Of a stretch of 64,000 nucleotides of DNA, positions 27,932 to 37,691 are shown piece after piece; position 1 is the stretch's first letter, and every line of letters starts with the position of its first letter. This stretch comes from Paraburkholderia mimosarum LMG 23256 = NBRC 106338 (GTDB taxonomy: Bacteria; Pseudomonadota; Gammaproteobacteria; Burkholderiales; Burkholderiaceae): positions 62,001-126,000 of the forward strand of contig NZ_BBJJ01000006.1 of the NCBI RefSeq assembly GCF_000739815.1. Direction: 5' to 3'. The notes beneath the pieces were generated by a model. The model was not told the DNA's origin and did not search any database. It worked only from the letters and a program-made list of their open reading frames with translations. The position numbers were made by a program, and so were the translations under genes.

Positions 27932-28586
27932 CGGCGTCGTCTCGCCGGCGCGCGGCTTCACGCTGATCGAGTTGCTCGTGGCGATCGCCATCATGGCCGT
28001 CGTGGCGATTCTCTCGTGGCGCGGACTCGACGAAATCGTGCGCGGGCGCGAGACCATCACGCGTTCGATGGCCGAGGAGCGCGTGTTCGCGCAGATGTTC
28101 GACCAGATGCGCATCGACTTGCGCGAAGCCGTCTCCGACGACGAAGCGGGCGGCATCGCCATTTCGCTCGATGGCGGCGCGCTCCAGATCGTGCGCGCGT
28201 TCGCCGTGCCGCCGGGCGCCGCGCCGCGCCTGCAGGTGGTGCGATACCGCGTGTCGGGCGGCCAGGTGGTCCGCTATGGATCGCCGCCGCTCGCCAATTT
28301 CGGGGAACTGCGGCGTGCCTCGCGCGGCGGCGAGGGCGACAACTGGAGCGCGCTGCCGATGATGCGCGGCGTGGACCTCATCAGCGCGCGCCTTTTCGTG
28401 CCGAAGACGGGCTGGACTTCGAACATGGAGGACGTGCGCTCGCAGGTGAACGGCGACAACGACAGTCTCAAGGTGCCGCAACTCGGCAACGCACCGCTGC
28501 CGCGCGCGGTAACGGGCGTGCAGGTCAGCGTAAGTTCGCGCTCGCTCGAGCAGCCGGTGATCCGCGTGTTCCTGGTGGGGGAATGA
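27909..28586 (+). CDS. gspJ: Minor pseudopilin GspJ
   Basis: A 225-residue prepilin with cleavage motif RGFTLIELLVAIAI and a following assembly helix. GLDEIVRGRE and the large beta-rich C-terminal part fit GspJ. It joins GspI and GspK at the pseudopilus tip. It overlaps gspI upstream and gspK downstream (ATGA, 28583-28586), so the three tip subunits are translationally linked. Confidence 0.92.
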   Translation: MRRTARCDGVVSPARGFTLIELLVAIAIMAVVAILSWRGLDEIVRGRETITRSMAEERVFAQMFDQMRIDLREAVSDDEAGGIAISLDGGALQIVRAFAVPPGAAPRLQVVRYRVSGGQVVRYGSPPLANFGELRRASRGGEGDNWSALPMMRGVDLISARLFVPKTGWTSNMEDVRSQVNGDNDSLKVPQLGNAPLPRAVTGVQVSVSSRSLEQPVIRVFLVGE

Positions 28587-29725
28587 CGTTGCGCACACAA
28601 CGAACTTCCTTCGTCCGAACCACGAGATCCATGCGATCCATGCGTTCCACGCGCACACGGCGCGGCGCGGCGATCATCAGCGCACTGCTCGTCGTGGCGC
28701 TCTCGGCGATTCTCGTCTCGGGCATGTTGTGGCGTCAGCAAGTGCAGTTGCGACGCATCGAGAATCAGCGGCTGCTTGCGCAGGGGCAATGGATCGCGCG
28801 CGCCTCGCTCGACTGGACGCGCCTCGTGCTGCGCTCCGAAGCGGATACGACGGCGGGCATCACCTATCTGGGCGGCACGTGGGGCGTGCCGCTCGCAAAA
28901 ACGCGGCTGTCCGACTTCCTCGGCCAGATCGGCGAGGCGCACGCGGAACAGGGCGCGGATACCTGGATCTCGGGCTCGATCGAAGATGCCCAGGCGCGCT
29001 TCAACCTGCGCGATCTCGTGGCGACCAGCGCGCCGGGCTCGCTGCAAGTGAACCTCGCGCAGATCGAGGCGTTCGCGCGCCTCTTGCAGATCCTCGGCCT
29101 CAACTCGCAGCTCGCGAAGAACACCGCGCTGTATCTGCGCTCGGGCCTCGCGTATTCGGCGACGCGCTTCCAGGCGCAACCGACTGCGATGAACAGCGGC
29201 TCGCAAACCCCGCCGCTCGCGGCGGGCGGCGGTTCGGCGGGCGGCGGCAACTACAGCGACAACCCGGGCCTCGCGGATGCCGAGAGCAACAGCGGCGTCG
29301 CGCCGCTCCTAATGACGAGCGTCGATTCGCTGCTCGACGTCCCCGGCTTCACGCCCGACGTCGTGGCGCGGCTGCGTCCCTTCGTGACCGTCCTGCCCAC
29401 CGTGACGCCCGTGAACATGAACACGGCGAGCGCCGAGGTGATCGCCTCCGTCGTCACGGGCTTGAGTCTCTCGAACGCGCAGGCGCTCGTCGCGCACCGC
29501 CAGAACGTGTTTTTCCGCAATGTGGCCGACGTCCAGCTCGCGCTCCAGGGTGCCGGCGTGAAGGAGGTTTCGGTCGACACGACACAGATCGACGTCAACA
29601 CGAGCTATTTTCTCGTGCATGGGCGCGTGCAGCACGAGCGCGCCGAGGTGGACCGCACGACGCTCGTGTGGCGCGACCCGCTCACCCATACGACGCGCGT
29701 CGTGCGCGTTCGCGACGAACCATGA
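28583..29725 (+). CDS. gspK: Minor pseudopilin GspK
   Basis: A 380-residue tip pseudopilin, much larger than the others as usual. After an Arg-rich leader the hydrophobic segment RRGAAIISALLVVALSAILV begins at about residue 28. It lacks the +5 Glu of the other pseudopilins, as is typical for GspK. The long globular region contains SAM-like helix-hairpin segments (LDVPGFTPDVVARLRP, NMNTASAEVIASVV). The ATG overlaps the gspJ stop by four bases. The frame is open far upstream, but that part is antisense-like sequence within gspJ. Confidence 0.92.
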   Translation: MTLRTQRTSFVRTTRSMRSMRSTRTRRGAAIISALLVVALSAILVSGMLWRQQVQLRRIENQRLLAQGQWIARASLDWTRLVLRSEADTTAGITYLGGTWGVPLAKTRLSDFLGQIGEAHAEQGADTWISGSIEDAQARFNLRDLVATSAPGSLQVNLAQIEAFARLLQILGLNSQLAKNTALYLRSGLAYSATRFQAQPTAMNSGSQTPPLAAGGGSAGGGNYSDNPGLADAESNSGVAPLLMTSVDSLLDVPGFTPDVVARLRPFVTVLPTVTPVNMNTASAEVIASVVTGLSLSNAQALVAHRQNVFFRNVADVQLALQGAGVKEVSVDTTQIDVNTSYFLVHGRVQHERAEVDRTTLVWRDPLTHTTRVVRVRDEP

Positions 29726-29759
29726 ATCCGTCCCCGACCAACATCGAAAAGAGGTGCGT

Positions 29760-31166
29760 TTGAGCACGCTGATCGTTCTCATGCCGTCCCGCGACCCGGC
29801 CGTCCATTCGCAGGAATGGCAACTGCCGGAGTTGCCGTTCGTGCTGCTCGACAAGGCCGGCAACACGCAGCGCGCGGGCCGCTCGGCGCTTGGGCTGCTG
29901 CCCAAGGCTTCGGCCACCATCCTGCTGATCGCCGCGCGCGACCTGCTCACGCTCGCCGCCACCGTGCCGCCGCTCAAGGGGCCGCGGCTGCGCCAGGCGT
30001 TGCCGAACGTGGTCGAGGATCATCTGATCCAGGATCCGCAGACCTGCCATCTCGCGCTCGATCCGAGGCGCCTCGCCGACGGCCGTCAGGTCGTGGCGGC
30101 CATCGATCGCGGCTGGTTCCGCTTTCTCCTCGAAGGCTTCACCGCCGCGGGGCACCGGAATCTGCGCGCCGTGCCGGTGGCGCGCTGCCTGCCGGTCGCG
30201 CAAACGGAGCCAGCGCCCGAGCTGGCTGAGCCTGTGCAGCCGACCGTATCGTCGGTATCGACAGATCGGGGCACAGCGGCCGATGCCGCCGATGCGCCGA
30301 GCGCCACCACCCCGCCCGCGCTCGAACCCGTGAGCGCCTGCGTGCTCGGCCACGTCGTCTCGACGGCGCCCGCGCTGCTGCCCGGCGCTGCGCCCGAACT
30401 GGCGGCCGCCACGACGCAGACGGCGCTCGAACTCGCGATCGTGCGCGGCGCGCTCGCCGAGGGCTTCGCGGTGCCCGCCGCGAGTGTCGCCGCGACCGTC
30501 GCGGCGCTTGCCGGCGGGGCGCCCGTCACGGGCTATGTGCTCACCAACGTGCCGGGCGAGCCCGCGAGCGCGGCCGCACGCGCTGCGTTGTCGGCCGCGC
30601 TGCCCGGTGCGCAACCGCTTTCGTTCGAGGCGCTCGCGCGCCGCGCGCTCGTCTGCCGCTTCGATCTGTGCCAGTTCGAGTTCGCATCGGAGCCGTGGCG
30701 GCTCGACCGCGCGACACTGCGCCGATTGCGCGTGCCCATCGCGCTCGTGGTGGCGTCGCTTGCCGTGGCCGTCGTCGGCGCGAATATCCAGTGGCTCATG
30801 ATGGCGCGCCAGCGCGACGCCATCAGCGCGCAGATGACCGAGCTGCTCCTGAACGCATTTCCGAAGACGACCGTCGTGCTCGACCCCGCCGGCCAGATGT
30901 CGCGCCAGTTGCAGCAATTGCGGCTCGCCGCCGGCGAGCCCTCGCCCGACGACTTCCTGGCGCTCTCCGACCGTCTCGCGCGCTCGCTCGGCCCGGTGCC
31001 CGCGAACGGCATCGCGGCGCTCGACTATCACGACCGGCGTCTGGACGTGACCTTCAAGCCCGGCGTCAACGTCGATGCCGATCTCGCCAGGCGCCTCGCG
31101 CAGAACGGCCTCGCGGGAACGATGGACGCCAGCACGGGCAAATGGACCATCAGGAGCGCATCGTGA
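29760..31166 (+). CDS. gspL: Type II secretion platform protein GspL
   Basis: A 468-residue protein. The actin-like cytoplasmic domain at the N-terminus, which binds the GspE ATPase, starts STLIVLMPSRDP. It is followed by an alanine-rich linker, one transmembrane helix (about 340-360, IALVVASLAVAVVGANIQWL) and a periplasmic ferredoxin-like domain. The start is taken as TTG at 29760 because AAAGAGG lies at the right distance; GTG at 29754 is an alternative. The stop overlaps gspM. Confidence 0.88.
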   Translation: MSTLIVLMPSRDPAVHSQEWQLPELPFVLLDKAGNTQRAGRSALGLLPKASATILLIAARDLLTLAATVPPLKGPRLRQALPNVVEDHLIQDPQTCHLALDPRRLADGRQVVAAIDRGWFRFLLEGFTAAGHRNLRAVPVARCLPVAQTEPAPELAEPVQPTVSSVSTDRGTAADAADAPSATTPPALEPVSACVLGHVVSTAPALLPGAAPELAAATTQTALELAIVRGALAEGFAVPAASVAATVAALAGGAPVTGYVLTNVPGEPASAAARAALSAALPGAQPLSFEALARRALVCRFDLCQFEFASEPWRLDRATLRRLRVPIALVVASLAVAVVGANIQWLMMARQRDAISAQMTELLLNAFPKTTVVLDPAGQMSRQLQQLRLAAGEPSPDDFLALSDRLARSLGPVPANGIAALDYHDRRLDVTFKPGVNVDADLARRLAQNGLAGTMDASTGKWTIRSAS

Positions 31167-31681
31167 AGACAACGGCAGTGAGCGGCGCATGGGCCGAGGC
31201 CTGGACCAACTTCTGGGAAGCGCGCACGACGCGCGAAAAGACGCTGCTGACGTGGGGCGGCGCGGTGCTTGCGCTGGCGATCGGCTGGTCGGTGCTGTGG
31301 CAGCCCGCCGCCGACGGCCGCGCGCGCCTGCGTCAGAGCCTGCCCGGCATGCAGCGCGAACTCGCGCAGATGACCGCCGAGGCCGACGAGGCGCGCTCGC
31401 TTGCGGGTGCGGCGGCGAGCGTGGCGCCGGGCGGCCAGGCGCTCAAGGACGCGATCACGGCCTCGCTCGCCGATCACGCGCTCGCGGGCGCGCAGGTTCA
31501 GCTGATCGGCACGACGGTGCAGATCCAGATGAAGAATGCGTCGTTTCCCGCATGGGCCGCGTGGCTCGACGACGTGCGCAAGCAGTTCAAGGTCCAGGTG
31601 GTCGAGGCGCACATCACCGCGCTCAAGGCCGATGGCCAGGTCGATCTCACGGCCTCGCTGCAACCGGCGAACACGCACTGA
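31163..31681 (+). CDS. gspM: Type II secretion platform protein GspM
   Basis: A 172-residue bitopic protein with a short cytoplasmic tail, a membrane helix (about 28-48, LLTWGGAVLALAIGWSVLW), a coiled-coil stretch and a periplasmic ferredoxin-like domain. It partners GspL. The GTG start overlaps the gspL stop by four bases (GTGA). The family is weakly conserved, and position in the operon adds much of the confidence. Confidence 0.88.
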   Translation: MKTTAVSGAWAEAWTNFWEARTTREKTLLTWGGAVLALAIGWSVLWQPAADGRARLRQSLPGMQRELAQMTAEADEARSLAGAAASVAPGGQALKDAITASLADHALAGAQVQLIGTTVQIQMKNASFPAWAAWLDDVRKQFKVQVVEAHITALKADGQVDLTASLQPANTH

Positions 31682-31717
31682 GAAGCGCGCACTGATCGAA
31701 GCGAAAGAGAGCATTAG

Positions 31718-32497
31718 ATGAACTACTGGATGCGGCGCCTGCGCGCCGCGTTGCCCTGGCTGCTGGTGGGCGTGCTGTCGAGCGGCGTGGTGCTGCTTGC
31801 GCGCTTGCCTGCCGCCTGGATTGCGCCGCAGTTCGCGCGGGCGACCCAGGGGCACGTGAATCTCGTCGATCCCGAAGGCTCGCTCTGGCACGGCTCCGCG
31901 ACGCTGATGCTCGCCGCGGGCCGTGACGCGAGCGGCGCGACGCTGTTGCCGGGGCGCATCGTCTGGCGCACGGCGTTCTGGCCGCTATTCGTCGCGCGCG
32001 TGCGCATGGAGATGCTGCAGACCGAGGCCATGCCCGAGGCCGTGACCGTCGAGGCATCGCCGCGCGGCGCGAACTTGAGCGCGGGCGCCATTGCCGTGCC
32101 GGCCTCGCTGCTCGCGGGCCTCGGCGCGCCGTTCAACACGCTCGATCTGGGCGGCAACGTGCGGCTCGAGTGGAGCCCGTGGCGCATGTTCGGCACGGAC
32201 GCGTTCGGACGCCTGACCGTGTCGCTCGCGGACATGAGTTCGCGCGTTTCGCTCGTGAAGCCGCTCGGCTCGTATCAGGTGGTGCTGCAGGCGCAGGGGG
32301 CCGCTTCGACGCTCGATCTCTCGACGTTAAAAGGACCGCTGACGCTCACGGGGCACGGCACGTTCTCGCGTGCGTCGGTGTCGTTTCAAGGCACCGCGAG
32401 CGCGGCGCCGGATCAGCGCGACAACCTCGCGGGCCTCTTGAACCTGCTGGGCCGGCCGGTTTCGCCGGGAACCGTCGCGCTGACGTTCGTGCGCTGA
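31718..32497 (+). CDS. gspN: Type II secretion protein GspN
   Basis: A 259-residue protein with one N-terminal membrane anchor (about 10-32) and a beta-rich periplasmic part. The segments GSLWHGSATLML and LPGRIVWRTAFWPL are typical of GspN. The protein is present in only some type II systems and its precise job is unsettled. It is the last gene of the gspG-N operon and converges with the NodT-type efflux gene, with no clear terminator between them. Confidence 0.9.
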   Translation: MNYWMRRLRAALPWLLVGVLSSGVVLLARLPAAWIAPQFARATQGHVNLVDPEGSLWHGSATLMLAAGRDASGATLLPGRIVWRTAFWPLFVARVRMEMLQTEAMPEAVTVEASPRGANLSAGAIAVPASLLAGLGAPFNTLDLGGNVRLEWSPWRMFGTDAFGRLTVSLADMSSRVSLVKPLGSYQVVLQAQGAASTLDLSTLKGPLTLTGHGTFSRASVSFQGTASAAPDQRDNLAGLLNLLGRPVSPGTVALTFVR

Positions 32498-32548
32498 CGC
32501 CCATGGTGTAAGCGCGCTGGTTCGAGCGGGTGCTCAGGCGCTGCCGCG

Positions 32549-34138
32549 TCACTGCGGTTGGGCACCCGCCGTAGCCGTAGTCGTGATCGCAGCCGTTGGC
32601 GCGGAGGCTGCCGAAATGGCGGCCGGCGCGGCCACGCTGCCGGTTTCGCGATCCATCTGCGAGGCGTCCCAGCCGCCGCCCAGCGCCTTCACGAGCCCAA
32701 CCGACGACACCATGCGCTGCCCGCCGATGCTCACGAGCTTCTGCTGCGCCGTGAAGGCCGTGGCCTGAGCGGAAAGCACGTTCTGGAAATCGGTGGTGCC
32801 GGCCTTGTACTCGTTGGTCACGATCGCGAGCGCGTGCTGGGCCGAGTCCACGGCCTGCTGCTGCACGACGATCTCCTGCCCGAGAATGCGCTGCGAGGCG
32901 AGGTTGTCCTCGACGTCCTGGAACGCGGCCAGCACGGTTTGCCGGTAGGCGGCGACCTGCTGGTCGTAGGCGGCGCGCGCCGCTTCGGTCTGCGCCTTGC
33001 GCAGGCCGGCGTCGAAGAGCGTGCCGGCGAGTGATGGCCCGAGCGTCCAGAAACGCGAAGGCATCTGCAGCAACTGCGACATCACCGAGCTTTCGAAGCC
33101 GCCGCTCGCGGAAAGCGTGAGCGTCGGGAAGAACGCCGCAATGGCGACGCCGATCTGCTCGTTGGCAGACGCCGCCTTGCGCTCCGCCGAGGCGATGTCG
33201 GGCCGACGCTCGAGCAGCGCCGAAGGCATCGTGACCGGTACCGCGGGCGGCGTGGCCGTCAGTGGCGAAGGCGGGATCGAGAACGTGGAGGCCGGCTGGC
33301 CGACCAGCACGGCGATCGCGTGCTCGTCCTGGGCGCGCGCGACGCCGTTCTCGATCGCGGCAGCCTGGGCGGACTGCAGCTGGGTTTGCGCCTGGATGAC
33401 GTCGGCGCGGCCCGCCACGCCCTGTGCATACTGATTCTGCGTGAGCTGCAGCGACTTCTGGTAAGCGACGACCGTGTCGTCGAGCAGCTTTTGTTGCGCG
33501 TCGAGCGAGCGCAGCGTGAAGTAGGTCTGCGCGAGCGTCGCCTGCGCGGACAGGCGCGCATTCGCGAGATCGGCGGCGGCGCTCTGCTGGCTGGCTTCCT
33601 GCGAACCGACGGTGCGGCTCACCTTGCCCCAAAGGTCGGGCTCCCAGGTGGCGTCGAGTCCGAGATTGACGCTGTTCGTGATGTTGCCGCTCGACAGACC
33701 GCCGCTCGACTTCGACGTGCGCGTGGGCGTGTACGAGCGCGTGCCCGAGAACGAACCGCTGATCACCGGGAAGTACGCCGCCCGGGCCTCGCCCACGAGC
33801 GCTCGCGCCTGGCGATAGGCGGCGGCGTATTGGGCGACCGTCTGGTTGCTGGTGTTGAGCTGATCCATCAGCGCGTCGAGCTGCGCGTCATCGTAGATGA
33901 GCCACCAGGCACCACGATCGGCGGTATCGGCCGGCTGCGCGACTTTCCAGCCTTCGGGCGCTTCCTTGTACGAAGCCGGGACGGCGGCGGCCGGCCGGTG
34001 ATAGTCGGGGCCGACGGCGCAGCCGGTCAACTGGAAGCTCAGCGCGGCGGCGGCGCACAGCAGCGCAAGCGTGGAAAGTGGGGTGGGCGCGCGGCGCGCC
34101 CCGAAGGACGCGACGGGGCGGACGAAACGGCAAGGCAT
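32549..34138 (-). CDS. NodT-family outer-membrane efflux lipoprotein
   Basis: A 529-residue TolC-like outer-membrane factor. The signal peptide ends in a lipobox (FQLTGC, Cys at about residue 40) and is followed by VGPDYHRP, the hallmark of NodT/OprM lipoproteins. Two OEP repeats follow with the usual RPDIASAERKAASANEQIGVA motif. It forms the exit duct of a tripartite pump. The likely partner, an EmrB-type MFS transporter, lies at 35548-37104, but no membrane-fusion gene is nearby. The C-terminus is Ala/Thr-rich. Confidence 0.9.
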   Translation of the reverse strand: MPCRFVRPVASFGARRAPTPLSTLALLCAAAALSFQLTGCAVGPDYHRPAAAVPASYKEAPEGWKVAQPADTADRGAWWLIYDDAQLDALMDQLNTSNQTVAQYAAAYRQARALVGEARAAYFPVISGSFSGTRSYTPTRTSKSSGGLSSGNITNSVNLGLDATWEPDLWGKVSRTVGSQEASQQSAAADLANARLSAQATLAQTYFTLRSLDAQQKLLDDTVVAYQKSLQLTQNQYAQGVAGRADVIQAQTQLQSAQAAAIENGVARAQDEHAIAVLVGQPASTFSIPPSPLTATPPAVPVTMPSALLERRPDIASAERKAASANEQIGVAIAAFFPTLTLSASGGFESSVMSQLLQMPSRFWTLGPSLAGTLFDAGLRKAQTEAARAAYDQQVAAYRQTVLAAFQDVEDNLASQRILGQEIVVQQQAVDSAQHALAIVTNEYKAGTTDFQNVLSAQATAFTAQQKLVSIGGQRMVSSVGLVKALGGGWDASQMDRETGSVAAPAAISAASAPTAAITTTATAGAQPQ

Positions 34139-34294
34139 GCAAGGATTCCTGTCGATGCAACCGGCGCCCGGTCAGCCGGGGCGCATGGTGTTGTCGCGTT
34201 GCGGCAATGGTAGCGCAGGCATTGCGTACCAGGCGGAATCCGAAAGCTTACGCGGTGGAAGGGTTGACGAGTGTTACGGTGTGGCGCGCGCAGG

Positions 34295-34606
34295 TTACGC
34301 GTCGTTACGGCGGCGCCTCGGCGCGCGGCAGGCGGGCTGTCCGCCACCGCATACGGACGAGGCCGGTGCGACCGTGGGCGTAGCCGGGATGATCGCTTCC
34401 GTCGGCCCCGGCTCGTTGCCTGCACGCCGGCGCTGCGCCCAAACCACCGCCACCAGGGCCAGCGAACCGCCCGGCAGGGCGAACATGGCGGCATACAACG
34501 CGAGCTTGTGCCAGCGCGACGACGCGCCGGTCTTCGCGAATGCAAGACGGGCGGTATCAGTGACGGTGCGGCCAATGCCGCCAAGCGCGTTGATTAGATG
34601 AGACAT
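34295..34606 (-). CDS. Small membrane protein of unknown function
   Basis: A 103-residue protein with one clear membrane helix (about 36-57, LALYAAMFALPGGSLALVAV) and a basic, Pro/Ala-rich C-terminal tail with two cysteines. I do not recognise a family; similar short proteins occur in Burkholderia. It stands between the NodT-type gene and the MarR gene, on the minus strand. The real start is probably the ATG at 34606. Confidence 0.5.
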   Translation of the reverse strand: MSHLINALGGIGRTVTDTARLAFAKTGASSRWHKLALYAAMFALPGGSLALVAVVWAQRRRAGNEPGPTEAIIPATPTVAPASSVCGGGQPACRAPRRRRNDA

Positions 34607-34850
34607 GGTGGATGCGGTGAAACGGGCGAAGGTGAGGCGCAGTGAACCGGGAAGCGCGCGAGTGCTTGCCTGTCATAATATTGACTATGCAATCAAATCG
34701 CCACATACTTCGCACCGCATCCATGGATCCGTTGTTTTCTTGCGCAATGCAGCAGCGGACGTTTGTGCCAGCTGCCTTGCAATTTATCTGCCTGAGCAGG
34801 AAACAGCCGCTATAATGCGTCCGATTTCTAATGCAGCCAAGCGAACTGCC

Positions 34851-35375
34851 ATGAGCGACGGTCCTTTCGTTTCGGCCGGGCCAAGCATCGAACCCAGTCT
34901 CGGCTATTTCCTCTCGACGGCGCGTAACGTGCTGGCCGGGCGGATCGATCGAGCCGTCTCGCCGCTCGGGCTGACTTCCTCGCAGATCGGCGTGATCCTC
35001 CTGCTGTGGTTCGAGCGCGCGAAGACGCCCAACGAGATGTCGCGGATGCTCTCCTACGACACCGGCTCCATGACGCGCATGCTCGACCGGCTCGAGAAGA
35101 AGGGCTTTCTCGTGCGCCAGCGCAGCCAGTCGGACCGGCGCGTGGTGGAACTCGCGCTCACCGGGCAGGGGCGCGAAGCAGCGCAGCAACTCCCCGCGCT
35201 GGTCGCCGCGGTGATGACCGAGCAGTTGCGAGGCTTCGCGCCGGAGGAGGTCGCGACGCTCATCGGTCTGTTGCAGCGCTTCATCGCCAATGACGGCACG
35301 ACCACGCCCCTCTGCGGGCCAGCCGAAGGGGTGGGAATGTCGATGCAGCCGCCCCCGCATGGTGACGTCGACTGA
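34851..35375 (+). CDS. MarR-family regulator next to the MFS efflux gene
   Basis: A 174-residue winged-helix repressor. The core has GLTSSQIGVILLL, NEMSRMLSYDTGSMTRMLDRLEKKGFL and the wing QSDRRVVELALTGQG. It lies 172 bases upstream of the EmrB-type pump on the same strand and very likely represses it until a phenolic or drug ligand binds. The ATG at 34851 is chosen because a TATAAT (34811-34816) overlaps an earlier in-frame ATG at 34815, so the mRNA should begin after that codon. Confidence 0.85.
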   Translation: MSDGPFVSAGPSIEPSLGYFLSTARNVLAGRIDRAVSPLGLTSSQIGVILLLWFERAKTPNEMSRMLSYDTGSMTRMLDRLEKKGFLVRQRSQSDRRVVELALTGQGREAAQQLPALVAAVMTEQLRGFAPEEVATLIGLLQRFIANDGTTTPLCGPAEGVGMSMQPPPHGDVD

Positions 35376-35547
35376 GGACGAGGGCTAACCGAAGTACACG
35401 CGCGGCGCCGCATCATTGTGCCGCTCTTCGAATGGATAACTGTCTGGGCAGAAAGTGCACGGACATGTAACGGCAGGCCGCCGGTGACGCCCGAGGGACG
35501 CTCCTTCAGCCACCACGGACTGCACGAACAAGGAAAGGACACGGATC

Positions 35548-37104
35548 ATGGACGTTTCCTCCACGGTGCCCGCACGGGCCGAACCTGCGCCGTTTTCCGG
35601 CGGCATGCTCGCGCTTCTCACCGTCGGCCTCGCGCTCGGCACCTTCATGGAGGTGCTGGATACCTCCATCGCGAACGTGGCCGTGCCGACGATTTCCGGC
35701 AACCTGGGCGTTGCGAACAGCGAGGGCACGTGGGTCATCTCGTCGTACTCGGTCGCGTCGGCGATCGCGGTGCCGCTCACCGGATGGCTCGCGCGCCGGG
35801 TGGGCGAAGTGCGCCTCTTCACGCTCTCGGTGCTGCTTTTCACGATCGCATCGGCGGCCTGCGGCTTCGCTTCGAACTTCGAGACGCTCATCGCGTTTCG
35901 CCTCGTGCAAGGCCTCGTTTCCGGGCCGATGGTGCCGCTTTCGCAGACCATCCTCATGCGCTCGTACCCGCCCGCCAAACGCGGGCTCGCGCTCGGACTG
36001 TGGGCGATGACGGTGATCGTCGCGCCGATCTTCGGGCCGGTGATGGGCGGCTGGATCACCGACAACTACACCTGGCCGTGGATCTTCTACATCAACGTGC
36101 CTATCGGTCTCTTCTCGGGCATCTGCGCGTACCTGCTGCTGCGCGGACGCGAGACGAAAACGACGAAGCAGCGCATCGACGCCGTGGGTCTCGCGTTGCT
36201 CGTGATCGGCGTGTCATGCCTGCAGATGATGCTCGACCTCGGCAAGGACCGCGACTGGTTCAACTCGACGTTCATCGCCACGCTCGCCATCGTCGCGGTC
36301 GTGTCGCTCGCGTTCATGCTCGTGTGGGAGGCGACCGAAAAAGAGCCCGTGGTGGACCTCTCGCTCTTCAAGGACCGCAACTTCGCGCTCGGCGCGATGA
36401 TCATCTCGTTCGGCTTCATGGCGTTCTTCGGCTCGGTCGTGATCTTCCCGCTCTGGCTGCAGACCGTCATGGGCTACACCGCCGGGCTCGCGGGCCTCGC
36501 GACCGCGCCAGTCGGGTTGCTCGCGCTCGTGCTCTCGCCGCTCATCGGGCGCAACATGCACAGGCTCGATCTGCGCATGGTCGCGAGCTTCGCCTTCATC
36601 GTGTTTGCGCTGGTTTCGGTCTGGAACTCCACGTTCACGCTCGACGTGCCGTTCAATCACGTGATCCTGCCGCGTCTCGTGCAGGGCATCGGCGTAGCCT
36701 GCTTCTTCGTGCCGATGACGACCATCACGCTATCGAGCGTTCCCGACGAGCGTCTGGCCAGCGCCTCCGGCCTGTCGAACTTTCTGCGCACGCTTTCGGG
36801 CGCGATCGGCACCGCCGTGAGCACGACTTTCTGGGAAGACTCAGCGATCTTTCACCACGCGGTGCTTTCCGAGTCGGTGAATCCGTATTCCCCGAACACG
36901 ATGGCCTACAAGGACGCCCTCGCGAGTCTCGGCTACGCCGGTGAGAGCCTGACCGCGAGGCTCAACGATGTCGTGACGACACAGGGCTACATGATGGCCA
37001 CCAACGACTTCTTCCGCATTTCCGCCGCGGTGTTCATCGTGCTCGCCGCGCTGGTGTGGGTGACGAAGCCGAGAAAAGGCGCAGGACCGGCGATGGGTCA
37101 TTGA
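35548..37104 (+). CDS. DHA2-family MFS multidrug exporter (EmrB-like)
   Basis: A 518-residue transporter with about 14 predicted membrane helices. It opens with the DHA2 signature GTFMEVLDTSIANVAVPTI; motif A/C-like strings include GWLARRVGEVRLF and GPVMGGWITDN. It should drive proton-coupled drug or phenolic export at the inner membrane. EmrB pumps normally need an HlyD/EmrA adaptor and an outer-membrane channel; the channel is at 32549-34138, and the adaptor is not in this window. Confidence 0.92.
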   Translation: MDVSSTVPARAEPAPFSGGMLALLTVGLALGTFMEVLDTSIANVAVPTISGNLGVANSEGTWVISSYSVASAIAVPLTGWLARRVGEVRLFTLSVLLFTIASAACGFASNFETLIAFRLVQGLVSGPMVPLSQTILMRSYPPAKRGLALGLWAMTVIVAPIFGPVMGGWITDNYTWPWIFYINVPIGLFSGICAYLLLRGRETKTTKQRIDAVGLALLVIGVSCLQMMLDLGKDRDWFNSTFIATLAIVAVVSLAFMLVWEATEKEPVVDLSLFKDRNFALGAMIISFGFMAFFGSVVIFPLWLQTVMGYTAGLAGLATAPVGLLALVLSPLIGRNMHRLDLRMVASFAFIVFALVSVWNSTFTLDVPFNHVILPRLVQGIGVACFFVPMTTITLSSVPDERLASASGLSNFLRTLSGAIGTAVSTTFWEDSAIFHHAVLSESVNPYSPNTMAYKDALASLGYAGESLTARLNDVVTTQGYMMATNDFFRISAAVFIVLAALVWVTKPRKGAGPAMGH

Positions 37105-37208
37105 CGGTCCCGGAACCGCAGCGATGCGCGCGAGGATGATCCTGGCCCTATGAGCCTTCAGGCTTCCAGCAGGCCGAAACATCGCACGCCGCAGCAGGCC
37201 GGCAGTGA

Positions 37209-37691
37209 TCAATGCGCGCTGGAGGCCGGCTCCGCGACGGCCGCGCCGCTTACGCCAGCCGCGTCGCCACCTGTGCCCGTGCTGGTGTCGCCGGGGATGG
37301 GCGCATCCACGCCCGAGCGTACGTACTGCTTGAAACCCGCTCCGGCAGACCACGGGTTCGGTTTGCAGCCGAGCGAGCTGTCACAGTGCGCCGCGAAGCC
37401 GATCGTGGCTGTGCCGTCGCTGTTGGCGGCCTTCGTGATTTCATAGGCGAGCAGCCGCCGGCCGCCGCCCGGGCCTGAAGTCTGAATGAGCGTATCGGTC
37501 ACGGTCTGTACTTCGTACTTCGAATGAGTGCGTACCCAGTCCTGGGCGCGTTGCCACCAGAGATCGCATTCAGCCTTGTTCGAGCAGGTGAGCGGCGCGG
37601 TCGCGATCTGCATGACGTCGGGATTGACCTGCCCGCGCGACGCGCAGGCCGCAGCCGTCGCGCACAGCAGGATCGCAAGAGTTCGTTTCAT
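37209..37691 (-). CDS. Putative lipoprotein of unknown function
   Basis: A 160-residue protein with a lipoprotein signal (MKRTLAILLCATAAAC, Cys16). The mature part has a conserved-looking core (CSNKAECDLWWQRAQDWV) with cysteines that may form disulphides, and ends in a low-complexity Gly/Ala/Thr tail. It is predicted to be membrane-anchored and periplasm-facing. Similar proteins occur in Burkholderia, with no known role. It is converging with the MFS gene; gshA follows upstream on the same strand. Confidence 0.7.
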   Translation of the reverse strand: MKRTLAILLCATAAACASRGQVNPDVMQIATAPLTCSNKAECDLWWQRAQDWVRTHSKYEVQTVTDTLIQTSGPGGGRRLLAYEITKAANSDGTATIGFAAHCDSSLGCKPNPWSAGAGFKQYVRSGVDAPIPGDTSTGTGGDAAGVSGAAVAEPASSAH

